From the NCBI GenBank assembly GCA_010279815.1, contig QEOQ01000559.1:190764-254763 (forward strand): a DNA stretch of 64,000 nt. Reading direction: 5' to 3'. A model generated the notes under the pieces. That model made no database searches, was not told the DNA's origin, and saw only the letters and a program-made list of their open reading frames with translations. Position numbers and translations under genes: made by a program. This DNA comes from Brachionus plicatilis. Its lineage: Eukaryota; Rotifera; Eurotatoria; Ploima; Brachionidae. This document shows, one piece after another, positions 1 through 20,320 of the stretch (its first letter is position 1; every line of letters starts with the position of its first letter).

Positions 1-435
1 AAAAAACCTTTAAATCCTATCTACTTTAAATCTAATTGATTCTTATTTTTCTGTTCTTTCGGTCATGAAAAAAATTATCTTAATATTGCACAAAAAATCT
101 AAAAATATGAAAATGTAAAAATGTAAAATTATTTTCATTTTGCCACATTTTTGAGTAAAGTATTTTTTAAATAAATTCAAATTTAAAAAGAGTTCTAATC
201 CTTTTTTGTCAACCAATTTATTAGTGAAAAAAAAAAGTTAAATTTAGATTCATTTTTTATTCAAAAAAAAAACCACACACACAAAAGAAAAATTTACACA
301 CAAAACAAAAAATTTATTCTTCCAAAAAAGCTAATTTTAAAAATTACTAATAGAAAAAAAAAATTAAAAAAAAAAAAGATAAGATAAATAAAAATTGTAA
401 GCATAAATGAGACGGAATGTGTGAGCCGGATGCAA
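1..435. other. 3' flank of FAM135
   Basis: A/T-rich sequence with no gene. On the minus strand, a candidate polyadenylation signal AATAAA for FAM135 lies at 313-318, about 120 bases beyond the stop codon. Positions 105-150 (repeated ATGTAAAA words, ending in TTTTGCC) resemble 39130-39175, so this is probably a scrap of a dispersed repeat. Confidence 0.5.
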
Positions 436-10293
<9,858 letters not shown>

Positions 10294-13264
10294 TTAACTC
10301 ATTTGAATAAAATTAATAATCTTAGGTAAAATGCAAATTAACAAAAATCTAGTTGTGTACAGAAAAAGCAACAATGAGAAAATATGTCTAATAACAAGAG
10401 CAAGAGAATATTTGCATTAAAACTTAATTATAATATTTGCTTGCTTGCAAATTATGTTCGAAATTAGTCTAGATACGACAATAAATAAGAAATTATCTTG
10501 AATTCTTAAGCTTGGTGTTATTCAATTAAATTTTAATCAATTTTTAAAAAAATGAATATAAAATTTAATCAATTTTGGTCGACTAACTGCCAGTTTAGAG
10601 AATTAATTTTAATTACAGAAGCATCACAATCTTGGTTAAATTTGAAAAAAAATTTTTTTACACTAGGCTAAATAAAAATTTTGAACAAATTATCTTTTGG
10701 ATTAAATCACGTTACTGGTGCCAAATGGATTAATTTTCTCAGTTGGATAGTTATTTAAAAATTCTTTTTCTGGAATCCTGGGGTTTTTTCGTCTACGAAA
10801 TGAAATTAATTTAAATAAATATTTTTTTGAATGAAAAAATTTTAAAATTTGTTTATTGATCTGCAATTTATGAAATTTTAAAATTATTGACCCGAAATTT
10901 TTATTTGATAGGTAAAATTTTCTACATGAAAATTTATGAAAAAACCTGGATCTTTAAATTAGGTCTTGATTTAAGTTTTATTTGATCACAAATGCCTAGT
11001 TGTAATTATCCATAGTTGAGAAAATAAATAGTTTTTGGCTAAGAAAATATTTTGTAGATAATATTTCAAAATAGCAAAGGTTGAAAATGAAAAAAAAAAT
11101 AAATCATTTATTCACTGAATAAACAATTAAAAAAATTTCAAATATTTTTATTTATTAAATAATTTATTGAAAAATTATAAAATTATTTTTTGTTAAATTG
11201 AGATTTTAATTATATTTTATTTTTTAAGAAATAAGTGAGATAAAAATTTTACATTTAATTCATATATTATTTAGGATCTATTTGATAAAATTTTGTGTGA
11301 ATAATTTCCCATTGATATAAAAATCGCTTCAAGCTAAGCATTTATTTTTAAATAATCAAATAAAATAAAATTTTGATTTTTATTTAATCAAATATGTTTT
11401 TGTCAATTAGACTGGTTGAAATTAAAATATGGTGCTACAATTTTTTAAGGGCTTTTACTGCTATTTATGAAAATGATATTTTAAATCACAATGTAATTAA
11501 GTAATAGAATAAATTAGATGATAACCTAAACAATTTACTAAGGATGTTATCCTTTTTAATTATTAATTATTTATTTGATTCTATTAGCATAAATTCTGGG
11601 CTATTTTCAATTGACTCTAATGTATTTATGAGTAAATTTCACTTATTATAAATTCTGAGGATGCAATAAAAAAATTATTAAAATTTTTATAAAAAAATTT
11701 AGACATTTGATGGCCATGTTCAAAAAAATGAGAGTTCAGTTTATCAAAATATTTCAATTGATGCCTCTAAATTTTACAGCAATTAAACTAACTTTCGAAA
11801 AATATATTGAAATTTTAAACGAATCTGATCTTTTTAATTTCGAAATGTAAAATAAAAAAATCAATTGATTTTAAAAGTTTAGAATTTTGTTATTTGATGT
11901 AAATGACTTTGCTTTCTTTTTAGACGTAAGAAAATACATCGTAAATTTTCACTAAAATTATTCTTGTCTTTAAATATAAGATTGAATGATTTTTGCGATT
12001 GCTTTAATTTGTTTAATTAAATTAAAAATGAATTAAATTTTCATATTGGAAAAAAGAAACCGGAAAAATAACCAAGGAATTTGAATTTAATAAAATAGAT
12101 ACTTTTTATTTATCTTATTTGATATTTTAATCTAAAAAAAATTTTTGGGATTTTTTTTTCAAATCTTTATCCTGAGAGCTAAAAAATACTTGAAAATTTA
12201 TTATTGCAAATGATAATAGTTGAAAATAACACCAAAATAAAAATTCTATGAATTTTATTGATACATATCCATTCATTTTTCTAATGCAGGTTAAAATTTT
12301 TTACTCTAAACTTTTAACGCGTATATGGTTGCTCTGAACTTTAAAAGAGTTTTCTCTAACCTTTCTACCATATTGAGAAAATGGAAATTGATTATACCAA
12401 CAAGTATGAAAAGACAAAGCTCTTATAGAAAAAATCGATCTTAGGAGCAAACTTAATAATCAATTATTAAGTTTGTTATTAATATTAATAATTTTATGTT
12501 ATTAATAATCAATTTTTCGATGGTTTAAAAAAGAAAATATTAAAAACTATTAGGTAAATGACCAAGTAAATGAAGGAAACTTATATAATGCTTTATTAAT
12601 TAACTAAATAATTTTTTTATTCATTTAATTATTAGATTCAATTAATGCCAATTCTGGCGATGTATAATTATAAAAAATAATGTAAAAATATTAGAATAAA
12701 AATTTTTAAGATAAAAAAAAAGAATTTGAGAAAAGAAAAATCATGATTTAAGTGAAGTAAAAAAATTTTTTTTAGAAATTATTTAGAAATTGTCTTCTAA
12801 AAACTGTTTTGTCAATTTAAATTTTATAAAAAAAAAAATATTGAAAAATTGAATACAAAAATAAAAACTTGATTTTTGCATAATTTTTAGCATAGAAATT
12901 TTGTCAATTAATTATTCAAAAGTTTAGAAAAAATTTCTTTTAAGTTTTTCTGTAATTTTTTTAAAAAGCTTTTATTTGTATGTCGAGAATGGTTTTTCCA
13001 TTATTATCATTACATTTTATCATTTCAAGACATGTTTTGATTGAGTCAATATTCAGAACATGTATTGAAATGATAAATGGGTTTTTTTTTAAATTTCTTT
13101 TAACTCATTTAGAAATTTATTTTTGAAGTTATTATTATAAATAATATAAAATAAATATTAATTAATCAAAATTTTAAATATACAAAATTATATTTTATTA
13201 AATTGAACAACAGTTTTATTTCAATCATTAGCAATCAAAATCATTTAATTCAATAGTAAGTCAT
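10294..13264. other. Intergenic, no genes seen
   Basis: Three kilobases of A/T-rich sequence upstream of FAM135. I see no coding frame, structured RNA or clear repeat. It should contain the FAM135 promoter near its left end, but no decisive element could be identified. Confidence 0.5.
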
Positions 13265-13949
13265 AATAAGGACTTAGTATTAGTAGTTTTGATTGTAGCT
13301 GGCTGGCCAGCGAGTGTACTGATAAGGCATACCGTGACAGCTTATGTGATTGACTGCTGCTCTTCCAGCAATCAATGCCTACTTTAACATTTTAGGCTGT
13401 TAAAATTTGAGGCTTCAACTAATTGATTTGGTATTGAGTTCCATATGCTAGTGGCTTCTGAAAAAAATATCGCTTTGTTGGAGCCTGGAAATTTCTTTTT
13501 GGTATTTGAAGCAGTGACCTCTTCCTTGGTTTTTTGTGACATTAAAACTTTCGCTTTTTTTCACCAATTCTATTCCATGCATGAAATTGTATAATTGAAT
13601 TAGATCAGCTATTTTTCTTCTTTCTACCAGATTTTGAATGTTGAAACTTTTCAGTCTGCTTTCATACGGTTAGTTTCTATTTGAAGAAACAAATTTGGCA
13701 GCTCTGCGTTGAATCCTTTTAACATTGTCGCAGTCAGACTTATGAATTGGAGACCATACAGGCACCGCAAATTCCAAAAGAGGACGAACAAAAGTTTAAT
13801 ACAATGATCTAAATAACTTCCAATCAAAACGAGCGAATGATTTCCTGATGCGACCTAGCATCTGATTTTTTTTATTTGTAGCCTCTATCACTTGATTTTT
13901 TAATTTCAGATTTGTATTGAAAATAGCTCTAAGATCTCTATTTACGAAT

Positions 13950-14146
13950 TGTTAAGACCCAAGTCTTGATATGTCTTACTTATTATTTAATCTTGAATTA
14001 ACTGCAGCTGAAGCACATAATCTAACTACTATTTAAACCACAAACTACTTGTTATAATTTCGGATTCCATTTAATAAACTATTAAATAAATTAAATTGTT
14101 TTATTTCTTGGCTTAAATCCCTAAAGTCCAAACTCAAGACTTAACA
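13950..14146. mobile_element. Putative solo LTR with 4-bp target duplication
   Basis: A 197-base unit begins TGTTAAGAC and ends GACTTAACA, so it has TG...CA termini inside a short inverted repeat. It is flanked on both sides by GAAT (13946-13949 and 14147-14150). An A/T-rich AATAAA-bearing stretch lies near its centre. Size, termini and duplication suit a Gypsy- or BEL-type solo LTR. It sits exactly where the host LINE lacks its catalytic region. No internal LTR-element coding sequence is present. Confidence 0.6.
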
Positions 14147-14302
14147 GAATCACATCAACATAAATACTTTTATCTAAACTCATTGAAATCAAATCTAGAG
14201 TTTCCAGAATATTAGACGTACATGACTTTACTAAACAAACCCATGCTGTTCCTTAAATATAATATTATTCTAATAAAGAAAATCTTCCATTTTGATTCTT
14301 AT

Positions 14303-15382
14303 CAGAGTTGGGATCAGTTATAAAAAAATCAGTTTTCAGTCAGTATCAGTTTTTCGAGCATCAGTTCAGTATCAGTCTCAGTTAATGGGTATCAGTTATC
14401 AGTTAAAAATCAGTTAATTAGAAAAATGATACAATTAGTTTATTTATTAAACAGTTTATAAAAATTAAAGTCTAATTAACATTTAAAACGGATATTTACA
14501 TATATTTTTTATTACATTTTAGAAACATTATATTTGATAAATTTTTATAAGTGAATCTACTTCTATGTGGTCTCATCAAAAATGTAGACCCAGAAAAATA
14601 TTTTTCGATAGGTGCCGAGCTGGCTTGAATCGAATAAATATCTCTCACTAACAAAGATAAAACTTTAAAATCTCTAGACCGATTTTTCCAATAACTTAGG
14701 ATATTGCATTCTGTTTTTTCATTTATTTCACTTAAATAGAGATCAAGTTCATTTTCAAACCTTTTTAATTCAAAATTTTCAAAGTTTTCCTCATGGACAT
14801 TCGGCTCATTGTAGCTTAAATAGGACATTAATTCTATTTCTAATTTTCGTTTTTTACTTTGATGTTCTTGTATATCTGGCTCAATCAGCATTCTTTCCTG
14901 AGACAATTTTTCTCTAGAATCAATATACTTGTCTTTAAGAAAAGAAGTTTTATACAATAAACATGGTTTTAGTTTAATTATAAATTACTTTTTGTTGCAT
15001 AAGATACTAATTCATTTTTAACTAAAGTCTTAAGACTTGAGATCGAAGACAACGGCAAAGGTAACTTATATTTGAATCTGACCTTATCTCTGACATTTCT
15101 AAAATGAACTTTATTTCAAATAAAAGAAAATAAAAAAGGTTTAGATAATGTATATATTAGCTTTTTATTTATTGCAAAGCATTACTAACTAGTCAAAAAT
15201 ATATATTAGTGTAAAACTATATTAAAACCGAAAAAAAAATTTTCAAAAATTCAAATAAATAGTAAAACAGTTTTCAGTCAGTCTCAGTTAATTCAAAATC
15301 AGTTATCGGTCAGTTTCAGTTTAACTGATAACTGAAATTAACTGATACTGATCAGTTATTCAGTATCAGTTTCCCAACTCTG
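14303..15382. mobile_element. hAT element, internally deleted, 8-bp target duplication
   Basis: The 1080-base element starts CAGAGTTGGGA and ends TCCCAACTCTG. ATTCTTAT is duplicated on both sides (14295-14302 and 15383-15390). Both ends are packed with CAGTTATCAGT/CAGTATCAGT words (14313-14415 and 15268-15370), the usual layout of hAT subterminal transposase-binding sites. The inside keeps only the C-terminus of a transposase on the minus strand. It is inserted in a LINE, so it is younger than that copy. Confidence 0.92.
14496..14957 (-). pseudogene. hAT transposase C-terminal dimerisation domain
   Basis: This frame of about 153 codons encodes the hAT family C-terminal region: FENELDLYLSE, then NILSYWKNRSRDFKVLSLL, then SIQASSAPIEKYFSGS and RFTYKNLSNIMFLK. 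The Ser/Ala-rich block before the aromatic residue corresponds to the conserved hAT dimerisation signature. BED finger and DDE catalytic core are absent. The frame appears to extend some codons upstream without a proper start, so this is a 5'-truncated remnant inside the hAT element. Confidence 0.88.
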
Positions 15383-15989
15383 ATTCTTATTACCAAATTA
15401 CCAAAAAAAAAATCCCAAATTTTGGTAATTTTGCACGGAATTGAAGTTAAAGACACTAGACGATAATTGCTCGGCTTATATCACCTTTTTTAAACAATGG
15501 AGTAATATTTGTTTATCTGAATTGTATTGGAAGCTGACTATTGGATAAAGATACTGTGAAAATCAAGTAAAGTTAAGGAAGCAGTAAAGGCTTCTCAACA
15601 GTTTATAAACAATGAAGGATGAAGCTTGTCTACACCACATGATTTGTTTTGATTTAGGGTCTTGTAGTCTATTAAAAATCATTTCATAACAAACGTATTT
15701 GCCCGAATTTAACGACATGTCGTTAAATAATCTTTTTGATGTTATAAGACCCTGTCGTTAAAATCGAGCAATTAAGTTAATATCATTTGATTCAAATCCA
15801 ATATATTCTGATCCGTTTTCATTTAGTTAAATTTCAAAAGGTGGAACCTTACCATCTTGTTCAATAACAAAAGCATCTTGAAAATTAATTAGTTATTAAG
15901 AAGATTTGATATCTCTTTTGGTTCTTGCATTAATTCATTTTTTGACTTTTTTAACGGTTTGATTGATTCTTTGATTCAATATCAAGAAT

Positions 15990-17352
15990 TCAATTGGACT
16001 ACAGATTATAAGAGTTAATCTACTTCCTTATCTTATTTATTGAATAAGATCTTTTCTGCACTTAAGATCTTTTAGAGTTAATATAAATGGTCATCTAAGT
16101 GATCAATACCCTATTAAAGCAGGAGTTCCACAAGGGTCAGTGATTAGTCCACTTCTTTTTAGCATTTTTATAAATGATTTACCAAAAAGAAACAAATCAA
16201 ACTGCCAATACTCTCTTCTTTTTGCAGATGATTTGGCTACTTTTTTTTTTTTAGAAAGATAGGTAATCTTGAAAACATGATTAATAAGTACCTAAAAGAA
16301 GCTGAAAGATGGCTATTCAAATGGAAAATGAAAATTTCTATTGAAAAGTCATGTTACATGATTATTAAGAAAAAAATAAAAGTGAAAATCAATCTTAACC
16401 TTAAAATTAATGGTAACAATGAGGAAAAAGTCAATTCTTAGGTATCACATTAGACTCAAAATTCACATTTAGTCTAATGGTGGGTGAATTAAAAGAGCGC
16501 AGTAATTCAAGGCTTAATATAATAAAACAAGTAGGAAATGGGGTCTAAAATCAAAACCATTAGGTAATCTTTACAAATCTTTGATAGGATCAATCTTGGT
16601 TTATTTGGGTATTACTTGGATTATTTTTTCCATGTTTACACTCATTCTTAGAAACTAACATAAAAAAATACAAGCTATTCAAAATTCAGCAGTAAGATCT
16701 ATTTTGAAGCTAAAGTATGATACCTTCTCCAATATAATACACCTTTAAGAGACCTTTAATAAACTAAATCTACTAACAGTCTCAAATCGACTTTTTGAGT
16801 TGAGTGAGAGATATGTCAGGGGAGGATTGAGTCATTCTGTTCCACTGGTTGTCAGAGTGGTGGAAGAATAAAGAGAAGGTTTCGAATCAAGATACAGTCT
16901 ATACTGGAACTCCCTATTCCGGAATCCTCGAAATTCCGACAGAATTTTAATTTCCCTTAACCAAGTGAATACTTTCTTAATAAAATCACCTCGAATATCT
17001 GAAATTTTAATGTCGGACTATTTCGAAATTACGACAAAAAATACTCCTCTATTATTCAATTACATAGAAATATTTTTCTATAATTCAGCAAGAAAAAAAA
17101 TTTTCGATAAAAAAGTGTGAAAAATATAATATATATAATGTTTGTGTGCTCGCAAATAAAAATCAATATGGAACTAAAATTGGATTACTTTTATTTTTAT
17201 AAAATTTTAAATGATCTTTTGAGAGTAAACTTTTTTACTTAGTAACACTGGTGCAATTTTCCTTCTTTTTTTTTTAACTCGAATTTAATGTAATTTAATG
17301 TAATTTTGCCCACGGGGCTTTAAAATAATAAATAATAATAAAAATAATAATA
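15990..17352 (+). pseudogene. Second non-LTR retrotransposon, decayed, with (TAA)n-rich tail
   Basis: The plus strand encodes AGVPQGSVISPLLFSIFIND (about 16110-16175) and LLFADDLATFF (about 16210), the RT catalytic box (FADD). After several frameshifts come LVYLGITWIIFSM, KIQ-type thumb sequence near 16660-16700 and LSERYVRGGLSHSVPLV (about 16795-16850). The copy ends with an AATAATAAT-rich tail (17322-17360), as in elements that end in short tandem repeats. Its 5' end faces the 5' end of the neighbouring minus-strand LINE, so the two relics are head to head. Confidence 0.82.
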
Positions 17353-17483
17353 ATAAAAAAAAAACAATAGGATTCAATTGTTTTTTTTTCTACCGTACTT
17401 TAATTTTGATTATTCTCTCTTTGATTATTCTATTATACTATAGATGTATAGTTGATTTCAACTAAAAATATAAGCGTTGCTAT

Positions 17484-17866
17484 AAATCAAGCATTGGCTC
17501 AAGCGAAATCGGCTTAGAACTGATCTAACATTAGATAACAAAAGAGAGATAATCAAATATCACAAGAGTCAAAACAAGCCTAGTCAACTTAATACAGCTG
17601 TCCAAAAATGACGAGGAAGGTGAAGTAGCTGGCGTTGAAGTTTCGACTGATAAAGATGTAAATGACATCGAACCAAAAGTCTTATCAAAAAAAGATTTGC
17701 ATTCTTATTTAGATAATTTAGGAACTTTTTTTTTAAATTCCAGTAATTTAATAGTTAATGATTTGCTCTGTTTAAATCAATTAAAAGAAAGCTTAGATTC
17801 TTTAATTGAAATTAAGAAAAAACAATCGCAAATTAGTAATTTTTTTAAGGTTGTGCCTAAAACGCG
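17484..17866 (+). pseudogene. pogo/Tigger-like transposase with internal deletion
   Basis: A CENP-B/pogo-type helix-turn-helix start (LTLDNKREIIKYHKSQNK, about 17520-17580) runs to a TGA at about 17609. A few bases on, the frame resumes with the family's C-terminal tail (SKKDLHSYLDNLGTFF, NDLLCLNQLKESLDSL) and ends QISNFFKV, resembling the QSKITDFF end of Tigger proteins. The whole DDE core is deleted. It is a separate copy from the element at 18799. Confidence 0.7.
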
Positions 17867-17873
17867 GAAAGCA

Positions 17874-18154
17874 AAAATTTTTTGGCGGAATTCTGCAACT
17901 TTTTTTTTAAAAGTCAAAAAAATTTTCCGCAAAATCAGATACCTAAAAAGTGGAATTTCCGCTTTTTATTTCCTTTTTTAAAGCATTTTTTTTGCTTAAG
18001 CTGTGTTCTTAATGACACAATGTTTCGAAATTAGCAATAGCAAAATAAATTTAATTTTTTTTTCCGCAATTCCAATTCCTCTTTTTAGATATCTGATTTT
18101 GCGGAATTTTTTTTTACTATGAAAAAAAAGTTGCAGAATTCCGCCAAAAAATTT
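17874..18154. repeat. Fold-back MITE, 281 bases
   Basis: Arms at about 17874-17965 and 18065-18154 are reverse complements with small differences. The outer block TTTTTTGGCGGAATTCTGCA and an inner block TTCCGCAAAATCAGATA occur on both sides. It lies immediately after the pogo relic. No coding content is seen. Confidence 0.8.
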
Positions 18155-18174
18155 TCATATGACACAATGTTTGA

Positions 18175-18242
18175 GCCTGGACTTGAACTTTTGGAAGAAA
18201 ATAAAAAAAAAAGGTCCGGACTTGGACTTAACTTGAGACCTG
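18175..18242. repeat. Dispersed repeat with reiterated GGACTTGGACTT words
   Basis: This segment matches 27899-27962 with a few differences. Both run from a TGGACTTG-type block, through an A-rich centre, to a GTCCGGACTT block. The layout resembles the word-rich ends of the two hAT-type elements in the window, so it is probably the end of another non-autonomous element. No full copy was found. Confidence 0.45.
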
Positions 18243-18600
18243 TGACTTTTAAACAAATTTGTATCAGAATATATCAATTTAAAGTTTAAAGTTTATATCA
18301 TTTTTTATTAATTTTTATGACATTTGATTTTTTTTTAGTAGCAAAAAATTAAAATATTATAGCACGATAAAAATATTAGTCTCTTTATTTTTTAACACTA
18401 GAAGCACCAAGGTGTCAAAATGACTCTTTTTGATTTTTTACTAAGTTATAATTCAATAGTCTGAAAAGATCAAAACTTGAAATTGTAAAGTTAACATTAA
18501 ATAAAGGTTAAATTTTAAAAATTTTATATTAACATATTCACATGATGCTTCATTTTTTAAATTGACTATATACTACTAGAAGCACCAAAAGGGTCAAATG

Positions 18601-18798
18601 ACTCCCATTCTACCCATTCTGCACCTCAAACACCTAAAAGTGTACGTAAAAGAGCCCAAAGTATAGATGATCAAGAAAACAATTATCCAAAGCGTGTTAA
18701 GTGTCAAATTCGCCTTTGCAACAATAATAAAACTAATTTAATCTGTACAAACTGTAATAAATCAGTATGAGGACAATGTACAACGGAACGTGTGATTA
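18601..18798 (+). pseudogene. piggyBac transposase C-terminal Cys-rich tail (split by pogo)
   Basis: The frame encodes VRKRAQSIDDQENNYPKRVK, then a Cys-rich region (KCQIRLCNNNKT, LICTNCNK) with a TGA where a cysteine is expected. It breaks off at 18798. After the pogo element the frame resumes at 19996 with CKKCEK and a stop. Dropping the insertion and one TA copy joins the two pieces in frame. Such a C-terminal zinc-binding domain is characteristic of piggyBac transposases. Confidence 0.75.
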
Positions 18799-19993
18799 CA
18801 GTCGATCCTCCGTATAACGAACCCCCATATAACGAAATCCTCTTTATTACGAATAAGAATCCAGGAACCGATTTTTTATAAAGGAAAAAGATTGCTAATT
18901 TTCTTTGATACAAAGAACCTCTTTATAACGAAATCCCGATATAACGAAGCAATAAAAAAAAATCAAGTAATACTTTTATGAAAAAAACCTTTGTATAACG
19001 AATTTAAAAAAAAATGACATCCGTTAATTAACACCTTGATAGTAAAAAATAGTAAATAAATAATAAATTATCGTCTCTCAAAAATTCTAATTGATAAAAA
19101 TGAATGAAAAGCTAGTTTGCAAAAAGAGAAAATGTATTTCCCTTGAAGTCAAGTTAGAAATTATAAAAAAGCATACTGAGCAAAAAATAACCGTAGAGCT
19201 TTATCGAACAAGACGAGCGTTTACAAGTACATGAACCCGAACGCCGTTAAAGTTTCGAAAGAGCGTATCTCATTACTTTTCACCTGCAACATGTCTGGTC
19301 GGGAGAAACTGAAGCCTTTGGTAATTTCACACTCAGAGAATCCAAGGTGTTTCAAATCGATTGTTAAGGCCAATCTACCCGTTTATTATCGACACAATCG
19401 CAAAGCTTGGATAGATAGTAGTATTTTTTTAGGAATGGCTTCTCAAATGGAATAAGAAGCTAAAAGCTGAAGATCGCAAAATGCTGTTTTTTCTCGACAA
19501 TTTCAGTGGCCATAAATCTGATCCTTCCTGTGAAAATATTAAGACAGTTTACTTTCCAGTCAACTGCAAATATGTTCTACAACCTTTAGATCAAGGTATA
19601 ATTCATTCCTTTAAAGTTAAATATCGGAATATAATTGAAGAGCAACAAGATTCAAATAAACAAGTAATTAACTCAAAAGAAGCAATCGATATAATAAATG
19701 AAATGAAACAATTTTTTTGTAACCAAAAAAGATGATAATTCTAATGTAATTAATTTATTATTTAATATTGAAAATTTTATAATTGAAAGTAGCTTTACCA
19801 AACAACCATCTATTACCGATTTTTTTCAAAAAAATTAACTTTTTGTTTTTTTTTCGAATTTTTATTTTAGTATTTTTAATCAATAAAATTTAGTTTAAAA
19901 ACTTTTTTTGTCCCTATCATTTTATATGGGAATTTCGATATAACGAATACCGAATTTTCTGCCCAAAGAGTTCGTTATAACGAGGTTTGACTG
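18799..19993. mobile_element. pogo/Tigger-like DNA transposon, TA duplication
   Basis: The 1195-base element begins CAGTCGATCCTCCGTATAAC and ends GTTATAACGAGGTTTGACTG, with TA on both sides (18797-18798 and 19994-19995). Several TATAACGAA words repeat just inside each end. TIR sequence, TA target and transposase all fit the pogo/Tigger branch of Tc1/mariner. It is nested in the piggyBac element, so it is the younger of the two. Confidence 0.92.
19101..19838 (+). pseudogene. pogo/Tigger transposase, internally deleted and frameshifted
   Basis: ATG at 19101 starts a basic helix-turn-helix segment (KRKCISLEVKLEIIKKHTE). A deletion removes most of the DNA-binding part and disrupts the first catalytic Asp region. 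The DDE domain then reads KVSKERISLLFTCNMSG, KLKPLVISHSENPRCFKS, a frameshift near 19455, and MLFFLDNFSGHKSD with the second Asp. CKYVLQPLDQGIIHSFKVKY and the terminal SITDFFQKN follow. An in-frame stop near 19735 splits the tail. The order of motifs is diagnostic of Tigger-type transposases; this copy cannot be functional. Confidence 0.88.
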
Positions 19994-20320
19994 TATTTGT
20001 AAAAAATGTGAGAAATAATTTTTATATGAATCTTTTTTTTTTATTACATGATTTAAAATTGATATATGATTAATTTAATATATTTTTTTTTCGAATAAAG
20101 CCTTAAAACATCTTTAATTTTAAAAAGAGTCTTTTGACTCCGTTTGGTGCTTCTAGTGTTAACTTGAATTTTGAGCCAAGAACTATGAATTTAAAAATTT
20201 TCATCTCTACAAATGTTTGGTTTGTTTTATGAACTTTAAATAAAAATAAAAATTTTCTATCCAAAATTGGCACATGTGTTTTAACATTTAAAAAAATTTA
20301 TTATTTTATTAAAAAAAAAA

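Larger units (their letters stand above)
13265..15960 (-). pseudogene. Non-LTR retrotransposon (CR1/Jockey-like RT), decayed, with two nested insertions
   Basis: On the minus strand the RT reads, in pieces, from NKSCGVDKLHPS and SNYRLVSLTSIPC-type blocks (about 15640-15440), through KEQHGFV and SCTSNILETLD (about 14260-14160). It continues with DLRAIFNTNLKLKNQV (about 13930), FVRPLLEFAVPVWSP (about 13790) and IQRRAAKFVSSNRN to a C-terminal WNSIPNQLV block (about 13430). There are stops and frameshifts throughout. A hAT element (14303-15382) and an LTR-like unit (13950-14146) interrupt it. The segment holding the catalytic F/YADD motif is missing at the LTR site. The order and identity of the RT blocks are clear; the superfamily is approximate. 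Confidence 0.85.
18396..20158. mobile_element. piggyBac-like element with TTAA duplication, hosting a pogo insertion
   Basis: The element begins CACTAGAAGCACC and ends GGTGCTTCTAGTG, and is flanked by TTAA at 18392-18395 and 20159-20162. The next bases (GTCAAAATGACTCTTTTT versus the inverse of AAAAAGAGTCTTTTGACTC) extend the terminal similarity. An internal copy of the end (ACTAGAAGCACCAAAAGGGT) lies near 18573. Only the C-terminus of the transposase remains. A complete pogo-like element at 18799-19993 is inserted in that reading frame. TTAA specificity plus the Cys-rich tail supports piggyBac. Confidence 0.88.

Noticed and set aside
15711..15730. 20-base perfect palindrome around TTTAACGACATGTCGTTAAA
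   Set aside because: A single short palindrome in the LINE relic; it can arise by chance and has no partner feature.
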